From Moraxellaceae bacterium (lineage in GTDB: Bacteria > Pseudomonadota > Gammaproteobacteria > Pseudomonadales > Moraxellaceae), in assembly GCA_030680295.1 (NCBI GenBank), contig JAUXVU010000018.1, positions 248,001 through 312,000 of the forward strand: 64,000 nucleotides of DNA, read 5' to 3'. The notes below the pieces were generated by a model, which made no database searches, was not told where the DNA came from, and saw only the letters and a list, made by a program, of their open reading frames with translations. Position 1 is the first letter of the stretch. The number at the start of each line of letters is the position of its first letter. The position numbers and the translations under genes were made by a program. Below, piece after piece: positions 7,818 to 14,874 of this stretch.

Positions 7818-8078
7818 ATGGGAACTTTGGGTAATCAACCAGTAAGAAATCAGTACAGTATTAATTTGGAATCATTAGGCTATTTCCTTGAAGATGCCGC
7901 AGAACTCGCGAAAAAGCACAAAATAAGTATTGAGGCGGTTATAAGCGCGAAGCACGTATTAGAATTGGCGCGCCAAAACAATATTGCAGTTCAAGGCGGA
8001 GACTACACTGATGAACAAGCGGGTGGTATTGGTGAAATACTGTCTCGCATAGCAACAGCGCTTGAAAAGCGTGCATAA
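7818..8078 (+). CDS. Hypothetical protein (cassette gene 6)
   Basis: This 86-residue protein has TTGGAGGAAAC directly upstream of the ATG, a strong ribosome site. It is mostly helical: about 20-60 (LGYFLEDAAELAKKHKISIE) and 65-86. There is no membrane segment and no recognised domain. The stop lies inside the left core of the next recombination site, as is usual for compact cassettes. Confidence 0.55.
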   Translation: MGTLGNQPVRNQYSINLESLGYFLEDAAELAKKHKISIEAVISAKHVLELARQNNIAVQGGDYTDEQAGGIGEILSRIATALEKRA

Positions 8079-8157
8079 CAAGGCTAGGCACGGCGACGAA
8101 CTTTATTTTTCGGCTTCACCTTCACCATAAAGTCGCTCGTGCTGGCGGCGTTATACA
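8073..8157. other. attC-like site 6
   Basis: Left core GCATAACAAGGC and right core GGCGGCGTTATAC flank complementary arms GCACGGCGACGAACTTTAT and ATAAAGTCGCTCGTGC. The inverted repeat is long and imperfect, the hallmark of attC. Confidence 0.8.
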
Positions 8158-8177
8158 CACAAGAAAATGGGTGTCGC

Positions 8178-8738
8178 ATGGAAACGCAGCAACTACTAGA
8201 AGCAGCACAAACAATCGAAGTACTCCAATCACTTTTTCGAAGCGAGCCAAACGAGTGGCTACCTGTAATTGCAGCCATAGGTGGCGCTTTTGTTGGTGGT
8301 ATATCAACTTTCTTTCCATCCTATTTCCTTGAGGCAAGGAGGCATCGATTAGAGCGCAAGGGAATAACCGCCGCATTGATATCAGAGATATCAGCCCTAT
8401 TAAAAATAATAGAGCGCAGAAACTTTCTCGGCGGCTTTTTCGATGCAATACAGTATTTAGAAGAAAATCCAAATGACCGATACACGCTAACGGTAAAAGT
8501 TCCTGACCATTACTCTAGGGTTTACCAGTCGCACATTGATCGCATCGGCCTTGTAGAACCTAAGTTAGCAGCGGACATAATTGAGTTCCATCAATTAATT
8601 GACGCAGTCGTTCAAGATATTGTGCCAGGAAGCCCCCTGCAGGAATATGGCGGCGACATTGAAGCATTTGAGGAGCTAATAAAAATCCTTGGATCTGCGA
8701 AACATTTAGGCCACAAAATATTGAGTAGGTACGTATAA
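8178..8738 (+). CDS. Membrane-anchored hypothetical protein (cassette gene 7)
   Basis: An in-frame ATG at 8139 lies inside the preceding recombination site, so the ATG at 8178 (METQQLL…) is preferred; the protein is then 186 residues. One clear transmembrane segment (about 30-50, WLPVIAAIGGAFVGGISTFF) is followed by a basic stop-transfer (EARRHRLERKG) and a helical cytoplasmic C-terminus. No family is recognised. A single N-terminal helix with a soluble helical tail is common among small effector or regulatory proteins in cassettes, but no function can be assigned. Confidence 0.58.
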   Translation: METQQLLEAAQTIEVLQSLFRSEPNEWLPVIAAIGGAFVGGISTFFPSYFLEARRHRLERKGITAALISEISALLKIIERRNFLGGFFDAIQYLEENPNDRYTLTVKVPDHYSRVYQSHIDRIGLVEPKLAADIIEFHQLIDAVVQDIVPGSPLQEYGGDIEAFEELIKILGSAKHLGHKILSRYV

Positions 8739-8754
8739 CAATGCGCCCGTTAGC
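8733..8754. other. Collapsed attC-like site 7
   Basis: Left core GTATAACAATGC (8733-8744) runs directly into right core GCCCGTTAGC (8745-8754) with no arms between. It looks like an attC that has lost its interior, which would have frozen the junction with the following gene. Confidence 0.42.
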
Positions 8755-8773
8755 TTAATCGTGATAACTCATA

Positions 8774-10024
8774 ATGAACGCACAACTGATCAAAAAAATT
8801 GCAGACCAGCTCAAAAGTGTAGCGGAGGGTGTTTTACCCCTAGGTAAGGAGTCTGAGTTTCTCGGCTTTAAAATGCATGATGGTGTTGCTTACAGCTTAA
8901 CGAGTGAAGCTGCCATAACTTTTAACGATGTGGTATCGAAGCTTCTTTGTCAAAAACAGTTTTCAAAAAAGTTCTCATCTATATATATAGAAAAAAAGTT
9001 AAAAACTATTTTTGCAGAATTGCTCTCTAATCCCGAGTGTGACATTGAAAAAAAAATTAGTGATCTAGGAGAAGAACTATCCAACTTCAATCATAGCAAT
9101 ATTGTTTTTCTTAAAATAGAAGGAATAGTGTTATCAGCGTGCTTAATTATAGGAAGGGTTCGCTTTGTTCCGGGCGACGAATACCTGATACAAAATATCA
9201 ACGATAAATCCAGCGCAATTATTAAAACGTCAAAAAATGATGAAGAATCTAAGAAAATCTTACAGGAATTTATCGAGAAGCAAAGTAGAGACGAATTACA
9301 AGGTGGATGTGTTGGTGTTGTTGAAGTAAATGCTGAACCAGAGCGGGCTTTCGAATACGCTAAAGAAGAAGTCCGTAGAGCAATCGACCTTCTTAGATTT
9401 TCAACGAAGGCAACTTATCCTTTGTCTGAGGATATTCGCATCGGTCTAAAAGGAGATCATCCAAAAAATCAAAGGCAAGGATTCATTGCCTCAGAGAGTG
9501 GATTTAATACTCGAGGCGACTCCGTTGGCTCTGTTCGACCATTTGAGATTAACGAAAATACGATTCGAAGAATGGATGAAATTGGCATTTTTCTTGTCTC
9601 AGATGCATTGTCGAAAACACAAACTAATAGTCTGGAAGAGGCAATAATTAGAGCTATTCACTGGTTTTCTGTTGCGCTTACACAGAATGATTCAAGTAAT
9701 GCCTTTCTATTTCTAATAGTTGCATTAGAGTCATTATTCAAAGCAGAAATGGGTAATTCAATTGGAGGTACTGTGGCCGAGTCCGTGGCTTTTATTATGG
9801 CTGATAATCTCGAAGGAAGAAAACAATTAATATCAATAGTTCGGAATTACTATGGAAAAAGAAGTGGTGTCGCCCATGGTGGTAATAAATCTATATCTGA
9901 TTTAGAACTATTGACCCTAACCAACATTGTGAGTACAGCAATTATGATTATTATTAAGAAGCTAAATAAGTTCAGCTCTCAAAAAGAATTAATGGGCTGG
10001 ATTGAAGAGATGAAACTAAAGTAA
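8774..10024 (+). CDS. Apea-like HEPN-domain protein, candidate RNase effector
   Basis: This 416-residue AT-rich gene has a C-terminal half that is all-helical and carries the HEPN signature: AIHWFSVALTQNDSSNAF, FLFLIVALESLF, then YYGKRSGVAHGG with R363 and H368 forming the Rx4H catalytic motif. The layout (long variable N-terminus, then helical Rx4H domain) matches the Apea-like HEPN group. HEPN proteins of this kind often cleave RNA in toxin-antitoxin or abortive-infection systems. No antitoxin lies beside it. Base composition is unlike the upstream cassettes, and no attC follows, so it may be a separate insertion or the last cassette. Confidence 0.72.
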   Translation: MNAQLIKKIADQLKSVAEGVLPLGKESEFLGFKMHDGVAYSLTSEAAITFNDVVSKLLCQKQFSKKFSSIYIEKKLKTIFAELLSNPECDIEKKISDLGEELSNFNHSNIVFLKIEGIVLSACLIIGRVRFVPGDEYLIQNINDKSSAIIKTSKNDEESKKILQEFIEKQSRDELQGGCVGVVEVNAEPERAFEYAKEEVRRAIDLLRFSTKATYPLSEDIRIGLKGDHPKNQRQGFIASESGFNTRGDSVGSVRPFEINENTIRRMDEIGIFLVSDALSKTQTNSLEEAIIRAIHWFSVALTQNDSSNAFLFLIVALESLFKAEMGNSIGGTVAESVAFIMADNLEGRKQLISIVRNYYGKRSGVAHGGNKSISDLELLTLTNIVSTAIMIIIKKLNKFSSQKELMGWIEEMKLK

Positions 10025-10037
10025 TTGATGAGGTTTA

Positions 10038-10625
10038 TTTTCAAGCGACTCTCTGCTTCATTCGCCCAGTGCTTTGACCGAGCGCGGAGAGTATTTGCGC
10101 GATAGCATGTTGCCTGAGTTCGGCGGTCGAAATATCACTGAGCCAAACGAAACATATCCCGTGCGTCCTGATGTGGCCGTTGATCTCGATGAGCTATTTT
10201 TCCAAAAGGCCTTGTTTAGTTTGCTTTCCTTATGAGTACCTTTTGTGAGAAAGGCACGTTAATGCTTGTGGAGTATCATTTTGTCAGTTTGCGGCAAAGC
10301 GCTGAGCGTTTGTCACGTCATTGGTATGACTTGTTCATGCTGGCGAGAAGCGACATCTGGCGGCAAGCCATCACGCAGAGTGATTTGTTGGGTGGTGTTT
10401 GAAGTACAAGTAAGTCTTCTATGCAGCAACGTATGCGCACTATCAGGAATGTCTCACGTGTCAGTTACGTTTAATCTCTGATGAGAAGAGGCAACCTTAA
10501 TGGCCTTGGTAGATGACTATCGCCCTATGGTGAGCGCTGGCATGCTTATTGGCGAACCGCCTGGATTTACCGAGATTGTTGCCGAATTTTGCGATCTAAA
10601 ATTGGCCATCGATCGGCTCTCATGA
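10038..10625 (+). pseudogene. Decayed AbiEii/AbiGii-type nucleotidyltransferase toxin
   Basis: Four fragments in shifting frames give a collinear AbiEii C-terminal half: 10038-10235 (GGRNITEPNETYPVRPDVA), 10262-10402 (ERLSRHWYDLFMLARSDI), 10432-10500 (YAHYQECLTCQLRLISDE) and 10500-10625 (GMLIGEPPGFTEIVAEF). The order and the RLSRHWYDL and GEPPxF motifs match this toxin family; the N-terminal nucleotidyltransferase core (GGTSLSK, DxD) is missing and a central piece is deleted. No AbiEi antitoxin is present. It is clearly non-functional and is a fossil of an earlier toxin-antitoxin system on the island. Confidence 0.75.
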
Positions 10626-10635
10626 TCGTAAAGTT

Positions 10636-11340
10636 AGATGGGATTTTGTAGTTTCCCATCTGCGTTTCCCATCTAGCTCCACCAACTTAAAACCTGACTC
10701 GGCATCGGCTGATGCCTTCTCAGAGGAGCCATCCTCTCAAGCGTTATGTGGCTGAACGCCCCGAAACCCTTGATTCACCTCGCGCGGCTTGTCTGGACGA
10801 CAGTCTCGCTAGGAGGGCAAGCCCTCTTAAAACTTTCGTTCGCTGGACGCTCTCTACAGTCTTAATTCACCCAGCCGGCGTTGTCGCTGGCGCGCAACTC
10901 CCGACTTCATCGGCTGCGCTGCGGCCCTTGTTGGGCTGTGCAGCTTGGTCGCGCTTACGCACGACGCGTCAAGACGCTTGCGTCTCGACCTGTCCCGTAT
11001 CGGACATGTCGAGTCTTAAGCTTTTCCGCCCGCGAAGCCGGGAGTTGCGCGCCTGCTTGAGCAGGCTCACAACGCCGGCGAGCCGGACACGAGTACCGAC
11101 CGCTGGGGCGGTCGCTCCTCTTGACGCGTTTGGGAACGCGTCATTCCAGCTTATGTTCCCAGTCTGGACGACTGGCAATCCTCAGCCAGCAGCTGCTTGC
11201 TGAGGACGCGATCAATTGCAGCTGGCGTGGGCGCGCCGGTCTACATTTGTCTGGCCGTAGGCGGCCAGACTCGCGCATTTCTTCGCGTGTGGGCACGCTG
11301 CGCAGCTAAAGCAATTCAGAGTGAATTACTTTTCTTTGCA
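10636..11340 (+). ncRNA. Candidate large structured RNA: about 20 hairpins in 700 bp
   Basis: Nearly every segment folds. Perfect stems seen: 10636/10654 (8 bp), 10701/10711, 10722/10732, 10813/10821, 10972/10980, 11123-11130/11135-11142 (8 bp), 11159/11170, 11179-11186/11199-11206 (8 bp) and 11249-11257/11262-11270 (9 bp). Two long-range stems nest: 10874-10884 with 11069-11079 (11 bp) and 10889-10903 with 11039-11053 (15 bp), enclosing further hairpins, so the whole is a multi-branched fold. TGGG tetraloops recur three times (11104, 11131, 11090+200=11290) and TGGAC loops twice (10794, 11165). The final stem is followed by T-rich DNA, suggesting plus-strand transcription. The one long frame through it (10712-11203) has shadow-like composition. 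The family is unknown. Confidence 0.5.
11313..11337 (+). terminator. Possible intrinsic terminator at end of hairpin array
   Basis: AATTCA (11313-11318) pairs with TGAATT (11322-11327) across a 3-nt loop, followed by ACTTTTCTTT. The stem is short and AT-rich, so it would be a modest terminator on the plus strand. Confidence 0.4.
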
Positions 11341-11603
11341 TTGGAGTTCAGAGCAACAAATTAATGTATGAGTTGGTTCGAGTGGGTTAGGTTGGTCTTG
11401 CTGATTCCTGAAAGCTGGACTGCGATGTATTTCGAAGGTTCTTAGCGTTTCCGTTCGCATAATTATAGGGCCCCAGCTCCTTTTTTGACGATAATGACAA
11501 CATCGTGTCTGACAACCCAAAGGTGGAACGAAAAGTTTTTGTCGCTAAGGTTGAATATACTAAAAAATTAAAATCTTTAAATATTTCATCACTAAGTAAA
11601 GTG

Positions 11604-12905
11604 TCAATCAGTATTTTCAGCCAAGTAAATTTCATGCTGTAATCTTGACCATAAAGGTTTGATTTGCTTTCTTATTGCGCTTGAATTCATTATTTTTGAT
11701 GCTTTTAGTGCATAAGAAATAAAGTTTTTTCTGCCTAAATGTGAATATTTTTTGTATAAAGATTTTTTATAAATATTGGAAGTTTGTTTTCCATTAATTA
11801 ATCTTATTTTATTATGTTTTCTTGCTGTTTGTTTTGCTAGACTCACTCCCGACTTCATTTTCATAGAGTAGCGAGCAAATGCAGCAGATCGTATGATTTT
11901 ATTTTTTCCATCAAAAGTAAACCCCAAATATTGCATGGGTTTTCCAGAAATTACTGAGAGGCTATTATTGGCTTTATGAGAAAATATTGATATTTCTTGT
12001 TTTTTTTGATTTGAGGTTAATCCCATATCTGAAATTTGTGACTCAATTAAATCAAGTAATTCGTTGTACTCTAGTCCGGGTATGATAACAAGTATGTCAT
12101 CACAGTATCTAAAATATTTTCCAGCGCGGCTGTTAACAATATTATTTATTTTTATATCAAAGTCTATCATATAAATATTTGATAGGATGGCGCTTATTGG
12201 TGATCCTTGGGGGATGCCATAATTTTTTTTATTGTTCTCAATAATCCCAGTTGGCCTGATTTTTTTTCTAAAATCACTGGATGAGCATAGTCCATCCCTT
12301 GACTTCGGAGGATTGTTTTTTGAGAGTCCTAAAATATCAAATATTTCTAATCTATCAATATATGAGTACTTAGTAATTGATTTGTATATTGCAAAATGAT
12401 CATCTGGAAGATGATTGCTATTTATTGTGTATGACCATGATTTTTTAAGAAGGTTGTGATCTATATGATCAAAAAAACCAGTAATATCAAGAGCAATAAC
12501 ACAGCAATTGTAATATGACTTGATGCAATCAAAAGCATCATTTGCAAAATTTATGTTTGATTTTTCTAGTTTACGAAAAGCAATTACGCTTTTTTCTAAA
12601 TTATGTTCAGATATTTTTTTCTCATAAAAATCAGACAGGATATATGAGTAATATGAATATATATGAGAGTCTATGTGTGATGCAAAGCGTATGTCTCTAT
12701 TTTTTTTGACAATCGAAAGCTTGCCCGAATCAACATCCTTTTTTACTTTCTGAGAAACTATTTCGTATGAAAGCAATGGGAAAAATGCATGCTTAGCAAC
12801 AGTTGAAGGATTTTTTACAATTTTTGATGCTCTTTCGTACCCGATTGGCTTATCAAAATGTGCATACCCTCGCGACCTAAACCACTTTTCTGGCTTCTTG
12901 GTCAA
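11604..12905 (-). CDS. drt2: DRT2-like defence-associated reverse transcriptase
   Basis: Read from the TTG at 12905 this is a 433-residue RT, preceded by AAAGGAAG 10 bases upstream. The frame stays open to 13187, but that part is the ncRNA region and the sequence there is not RT-like. Motif A is ALDITGFFDHID (D140), motif B IPQGSPIS (231-238), and the catalytic box RYCDD (Y267-D270). The N-terminus has GYAHFDKPI and ASHIDSHIYSYYSYIL, and the C-terminus KKYSHLGRKNFISYALKASK. There is no maturase or HNH domain, so it is not a group II intron RT. Length, the N-terminal block and an upstream hairpin-rich ncRNA fit the DRT2 (UG2) class, which makes concatemeric cDNA during phage infection. The gene is very AT-rich. 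It could be another unknown-group (UG) RT. Confidence 0.68.
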   Translation of the reverse strand: MTKKPEKWFRSRGYAHFDKPIGYERASKIVKNPSTVAKHAFFPLLSYEIVSQKVKKDVDSGKLSIVKKNRDIRFASHIDSHIYSYYSYILSDFYEKKISEHNLEKSVIAFRKLEKSNINFANDAFDCIKSYYNCCVIALDITGFFDHIDHNLLKKSWSYTINSNHLPDDHFAIYKSITKYSYIDRLEIFDILGLSKNNPPKSRDGLCSSSDFRKKIRPTGIIENNKKNYGIPQGSPISAILSNIYMIDFDIKINNIVNSRAGKYFRYCDDILVIIPGLEYNELLDLIESQISDMGLTSNQKKQEISIFSHKANNSLSVISGKPMQYLGFTFDGKNKIIRSAAFARYSMKMKSGVSLAKQTARKHNKIRLINGKQTSNIYKKSLYKKYSHLGRKNFISYALKASKIMNSSAIRKQIKPLWSRLQHEIYLAENTD

Positions 12906-13039
12906 TTTAGTTAGGCTTCCTTTGTTAGTGTTAGCCAAACCGAGGGTGGAAAGAATCCCGGCCATTCTAAAAGCCACCCTCGGCATAACCAAACGTATAA
13001 ACGTCATCCACGTTGAACGTGCGCCGGTACATGCTGGAC

Positions 13040-13165
13040 ATGGTGTATAATGTCTACACGAGGAGAACTGATATGCTAAATATCTTACTCGCCGTGTTTG
13101 TTTGGCTGTCGGTTGGTGCCGGTCTTGAGACCGTTCCGGTTGACATCCATCTACACTTCCCTTAA
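13040..13165 (+). other. Antisense small ORF, candidate repeat unit of a 'neo' gene
   Basis: On the strand opposite the ncRNA, AGGAG (13061-13065) precedes ATG at 13073 by 7 nt. The frame has no stop from 13001 to the TAA at 13163. From 13073 it reads MLNILLAVFVWLSVGAGL then 12 more residues; an in-frame ATG also occurs at 13040. The predicted peptide has one hydrophobic helix. In the genome it is a dead-end mini-ORF. If nucleotides 13040-13156 (117 nt) were tandemly repeated, the frame would never meet a stop, giving a 39-residue repeat protein. This is inference by analogy with DRT2. Confidence 0.5.
13046..13145 (+). promoter_or_regulatory. Split promoter: -10 box before and -35 box after the antisense ORF
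   Basis: TATAAT lies at 13046-13051, about 10 bases before the Shine-Dalgarno. TTGACA, a perfect -35, lies at 13140-13145, downstream of the ORF rather than upstream. No good -35 exists at the normal place. In a tandem repeat of period P the boxes would be P-100 bp apart, so a 117-nt period gives an ideal 17 bp. Confidence 0.5.
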
Positions 13166-13200
13166 GCCCAAGTCTTAAGGCATACATAATGTATCAGTCA

Positions 13201-13590
13201 TGCTCTCAGATTAACAGTGTTTTTTACATTGCAAGTTATATTACACCGTAGCTCTAAATATTTTTTCGTGCTGATCTCAAGCTATTACGTGCTTATACAT
13301 AAGCATTGGATTGAGTTGATTTGTGAACGCCAAATCTCTGCTATTAAAAGTTTTCTTATTAAGAAGTTGTGATGGTTTTTGGCATCCTTAGCTACTTATT
13401 GCTTGCTGAAGTCATGATTTATTGTGGTTAGCATAGATGACAAGTTTTGAGAGTTTTCACGCTGCGGTGTCAACGCAACTTCTAATAAATTTTTTGCTTT
13501 GGAGTAACGAGTAAGAAGATACAGTATGAGTAAGCTTAAACACTGTAGCTTGGTGGCTTTTTGGGCGCCATCATTGCTGTTATTTAACTA
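13201..13590. other. Mostly non-coding stretch between DRT2 ncRNA and next gene
   Basis: AT-rich DNA that should contain the leftward promoter of the ncRNA; TTGCAA followed by TAATCT on the minus strand near 13230-13210 is one possibility, with a short 15-bp spacer. A 21-codon plus-strand frame (13526-13591, MSKLKHCSLVAFWAPS…) ends in TAATG, sharing its A with the start of the next gene, so it could be a translationally coupled leader. Nothing else is seen. Confidence 0.3.
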
Positions 13591-13875
13591 ATGTCTCCTG
13601 TGAGACAGGTAACGGATACTCAAATGATTAAGACAATTGCTCGAATTCAGCTAACAGATAATGATCAGTCCTTCATGATGGCATATCACACACAGCTACC
13701 CTTTGTGCTGCCGGCAGGCGCATGTGTTCGTCTTGACACGGCTGGCGAGATCTATGTGATCAAAGATGTATTTTTTGACTCACCCTTACAAACGTTAGAT
13801 ATCTTGTTTGAGCCCATGAATTTTGATGGTTCCGTCAAGCAACATATGAACTTGAACTGGTTCCTAGAACTTTAA
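13591..13875 (+). CDS. Hypothetical protein
   Basis: This 94-residue soluble protein is rich in beta-type sequence (IKTIARIQLTDNDQSFMMAY, GEIYVIKDVFFD) and ends NWFLEL. The ATG at 13591 overlaps the stop of a 21-codon frame (TAATG), which favours this start; the alternative ATG at 13624 would give 83 residues. No domain is recognised. It stands alone between the DRT2 unit and a divergent XRE regulator, so no role can be inferred. Confidence 0.5.
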   Translation: MSPVRQVTDTQMIKTIARIQLTDNDQSFMMAYHTQLPFVLPAGACVRLDTAGEIYVIKDVFFDSPLQTLDILFEPMNFDGSVKQHMNLNWFLEL

Positions 13876-13987
13876 TAAGTCTGGTCAAAAGAAGTTGAAA
13901 TTTTTGAGCAATTAATATGTTGTTAGCGAAAGTAGTAGTCTTTAGCTCGCTTCCGTTGCTAGCAACAAATACTGCTGCTGAATACCG

Positions 13988-14245
13988 TTAAAGTGTGAAC
14001 TCATCGTCCGTGTCCGAGATATGCTCAGGTTGCAATAACCGATACAAATCAATTTCAAGAGCTGCCGCCAGTCTCGTCATGATGAGAAGGGAAGGGTTGC
14101 CAATGCCTCTTTCAATTTGACTCACGAAAGTTCTATCCACATCAGCAACTAAGGCTAATGCTTCTTGAGATAGGCCCAGCATTTTGCGCCGACGCTTGAG
14201 CTGCGCGGCAAAGTTAATAAATGCGGGGGGGATATGCTGTTTCAT
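13988..14245 (-). CDS. XRE-family helix-turn-helix regulator
   Basis: This 85-residue protein is one HTH_3 domain: LKRRRKMLGLSQEALALVADVD is helices 1-2, RTFVSQIERGIGNPSLLIM the recognition helix and turn, and ALEIDLYRLL the last helix. It resembles restriction-controller (C) and phage repressor proteins. It is divergent from a small membrane-protein gene, with a palindrome in the shared promoter region (14268-14280). A second inverted repeat GCTGTT/AACAGC (14236-14251) surrounds its own start codon, suggesting autoregulation. It probably controls island genes, but the targets are inferred. Confidence 0.85.
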   Translation of the reverse strand: MKQHIPPAFINFAAQLKRRRKMLGLSQEALALVADVDRTFVSQIERGIGNPSLLIMTRLAAALEIDLYRLLQPEHISDTDDEFTL

Positions 14246-14264
14246 AACAGCAGTTTTTGCTTTA

Positions 14265-14292
14265 TTGGGATTGCAAATCCACGGGATATAAT
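14265..14292 (+). promoter_or_regulatory. Promoter with embedded palindrome, probable XRE operator
   Basis: TTGGGA (14265-14270), a 16-bp spacer and TATAAT (14287-14292) point towards the gene at 14392. The perfect inverted repeat GGATT-GCA-AATCC (14268-14280) overlaps the -35 and spacer, where a repressor would block polymerase. The adjacent divergent XRE protein is the obvious candidate binder. Confidence 0.55.
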
Positions 14293-14391
14293 CTACAAAG
14301 CAAAATTGATAGATAAAAAATCACGGTAAGTGGATCAGTTGAGGCTCCTGTTTGCATCAGTTTCAACGTACATACTCTAAAGGAGAGTGAA

Positions 14392-14679
14392 ATGAGTGAG
14401 GCGAAAAAGGTTTTTGAGCATCAGGCTCAAGCGGGAATGTTGTTTCCAAAGCTTCTCAAATGGTTGGGTTGGCTTGGGATTGCTCTTGGCGCCCTTCTAA
14501 CCATTACAATTATTGGCGCCATTATTGGTATCCCAATGATCGTCACGGGCATCGTTTCTTTATTTCTTTCAAAGTACCTATCTAAACAGATGATGGTAAC
14601 GGGTAAGGCTATGGCTGAAGCTGCGGAGATTCACGAACATAATTTGCGAAATGCTCGAAATGAGAGGGATCGTACTTAA
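14392..14679 (+). CDS. Small membrane protein under probable XRE control
   Basis: This 95-residue protein has a charged N-terminus, a long hydrophobic region that can form two helices (about 22-62: LLKWLGWLGIALGALL and IIGIPMIVTGIVSLFL), then a charged helical tail. AAAGGAGAG sits 6 nt upstream of the ATG. No family is recognised. Its promoter overlaps a palindrome beside the divergent XRE gene, so expression is probably repressed until an inducing event, a pattern seen for effector membrane proteins and for prophage-type genes. Confidence 0.6.
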   Translation: MSEAKKVFEHQAQAGMLFPKLLKWLGWLGIALGALLTITIIGAIIGIPMIVTGIVSLFLSKYLSKQMMVTGKAMAEAAEIHEHNLRNARNERDRT

Positions 14680-14874
14680 CCACACATACAAGCCGACGCC
14701 ATTTCATAGAGCCGTTATTCAGGCGTTCAACATAGGTTTGTGTACTTTCTTTGCGGGGAGCATATCAACGCAGTACGAAAGCTGGAGTGATTATTGTTGG
14801 ATTTTGTCAGGGATTTTATTTTAAGTGCTCTGTAATAACTGAATCTGAGTATTGAATCAAAAGGAAAAATAATA

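Larger units (their letters stand above)
12935..13200 (-). ncRNA. DRT2-type template ncRNA upstream of the reverse transcriptase (approximate ends)
   Basis: The segment between the probable promoter side (about 13200) and the RT start is too rich in stems for a protein. In transcript order: CCTTAAG/CTTAAGG (13180-13174 with 13166-13160), CGGTC/GACCG near 13125-13138, and a large terminal hairpin CCGAGGGTGG/CCACCCTCGG (12983-12974 with 12949-12940) with a second stem AGAAT/ATTCT inside. Short flanking arms GTGTA and TACAC (13152-13156 and 13043-13047) can also pair and would close the template loop. DRT2 systems carry a ncRNA of just under 300 nt directly upstream of the RT; the fit in place and size is good. 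Exact ends and promoter are not determined. Confidence 0.58.

Noticed and set aside
10712-11203. 163-codon plus-strand frame through the hairpin array
   Set aside because: Arg/Ser/Pro/Thr-rich shadow composition, no ribosome site, and the DNA is explained better by continuous inverted repeats.
10871-11345. CRISPR array
   Set aside because: The repeats are diverse hairpins without a constant repeat/spacer unit; no cas genes are in the window.
11387-11635. 82-codon minus-strand frame overlapping the RT stop
   Set aside because: No ribosome site, overlaps the RT end out of frame, and runs into the structured region without any domain-like pattern.
10636-12905. Group II intron or retron interpretation of the RT and hairpin DNA
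   Set aside because: No maturase or endonuclease domain, no domain V-like hairpin seen beside the RT, and no msr/msd layout; the RT and its upstream ncRNA fit DRT2 better.
12906-13187. N-terminal extension of the reverse transcriptase
   Set aside because: The extra residues lack RT features, the region is full of stems, and the TTG at 12905 has a proper ribosome site.
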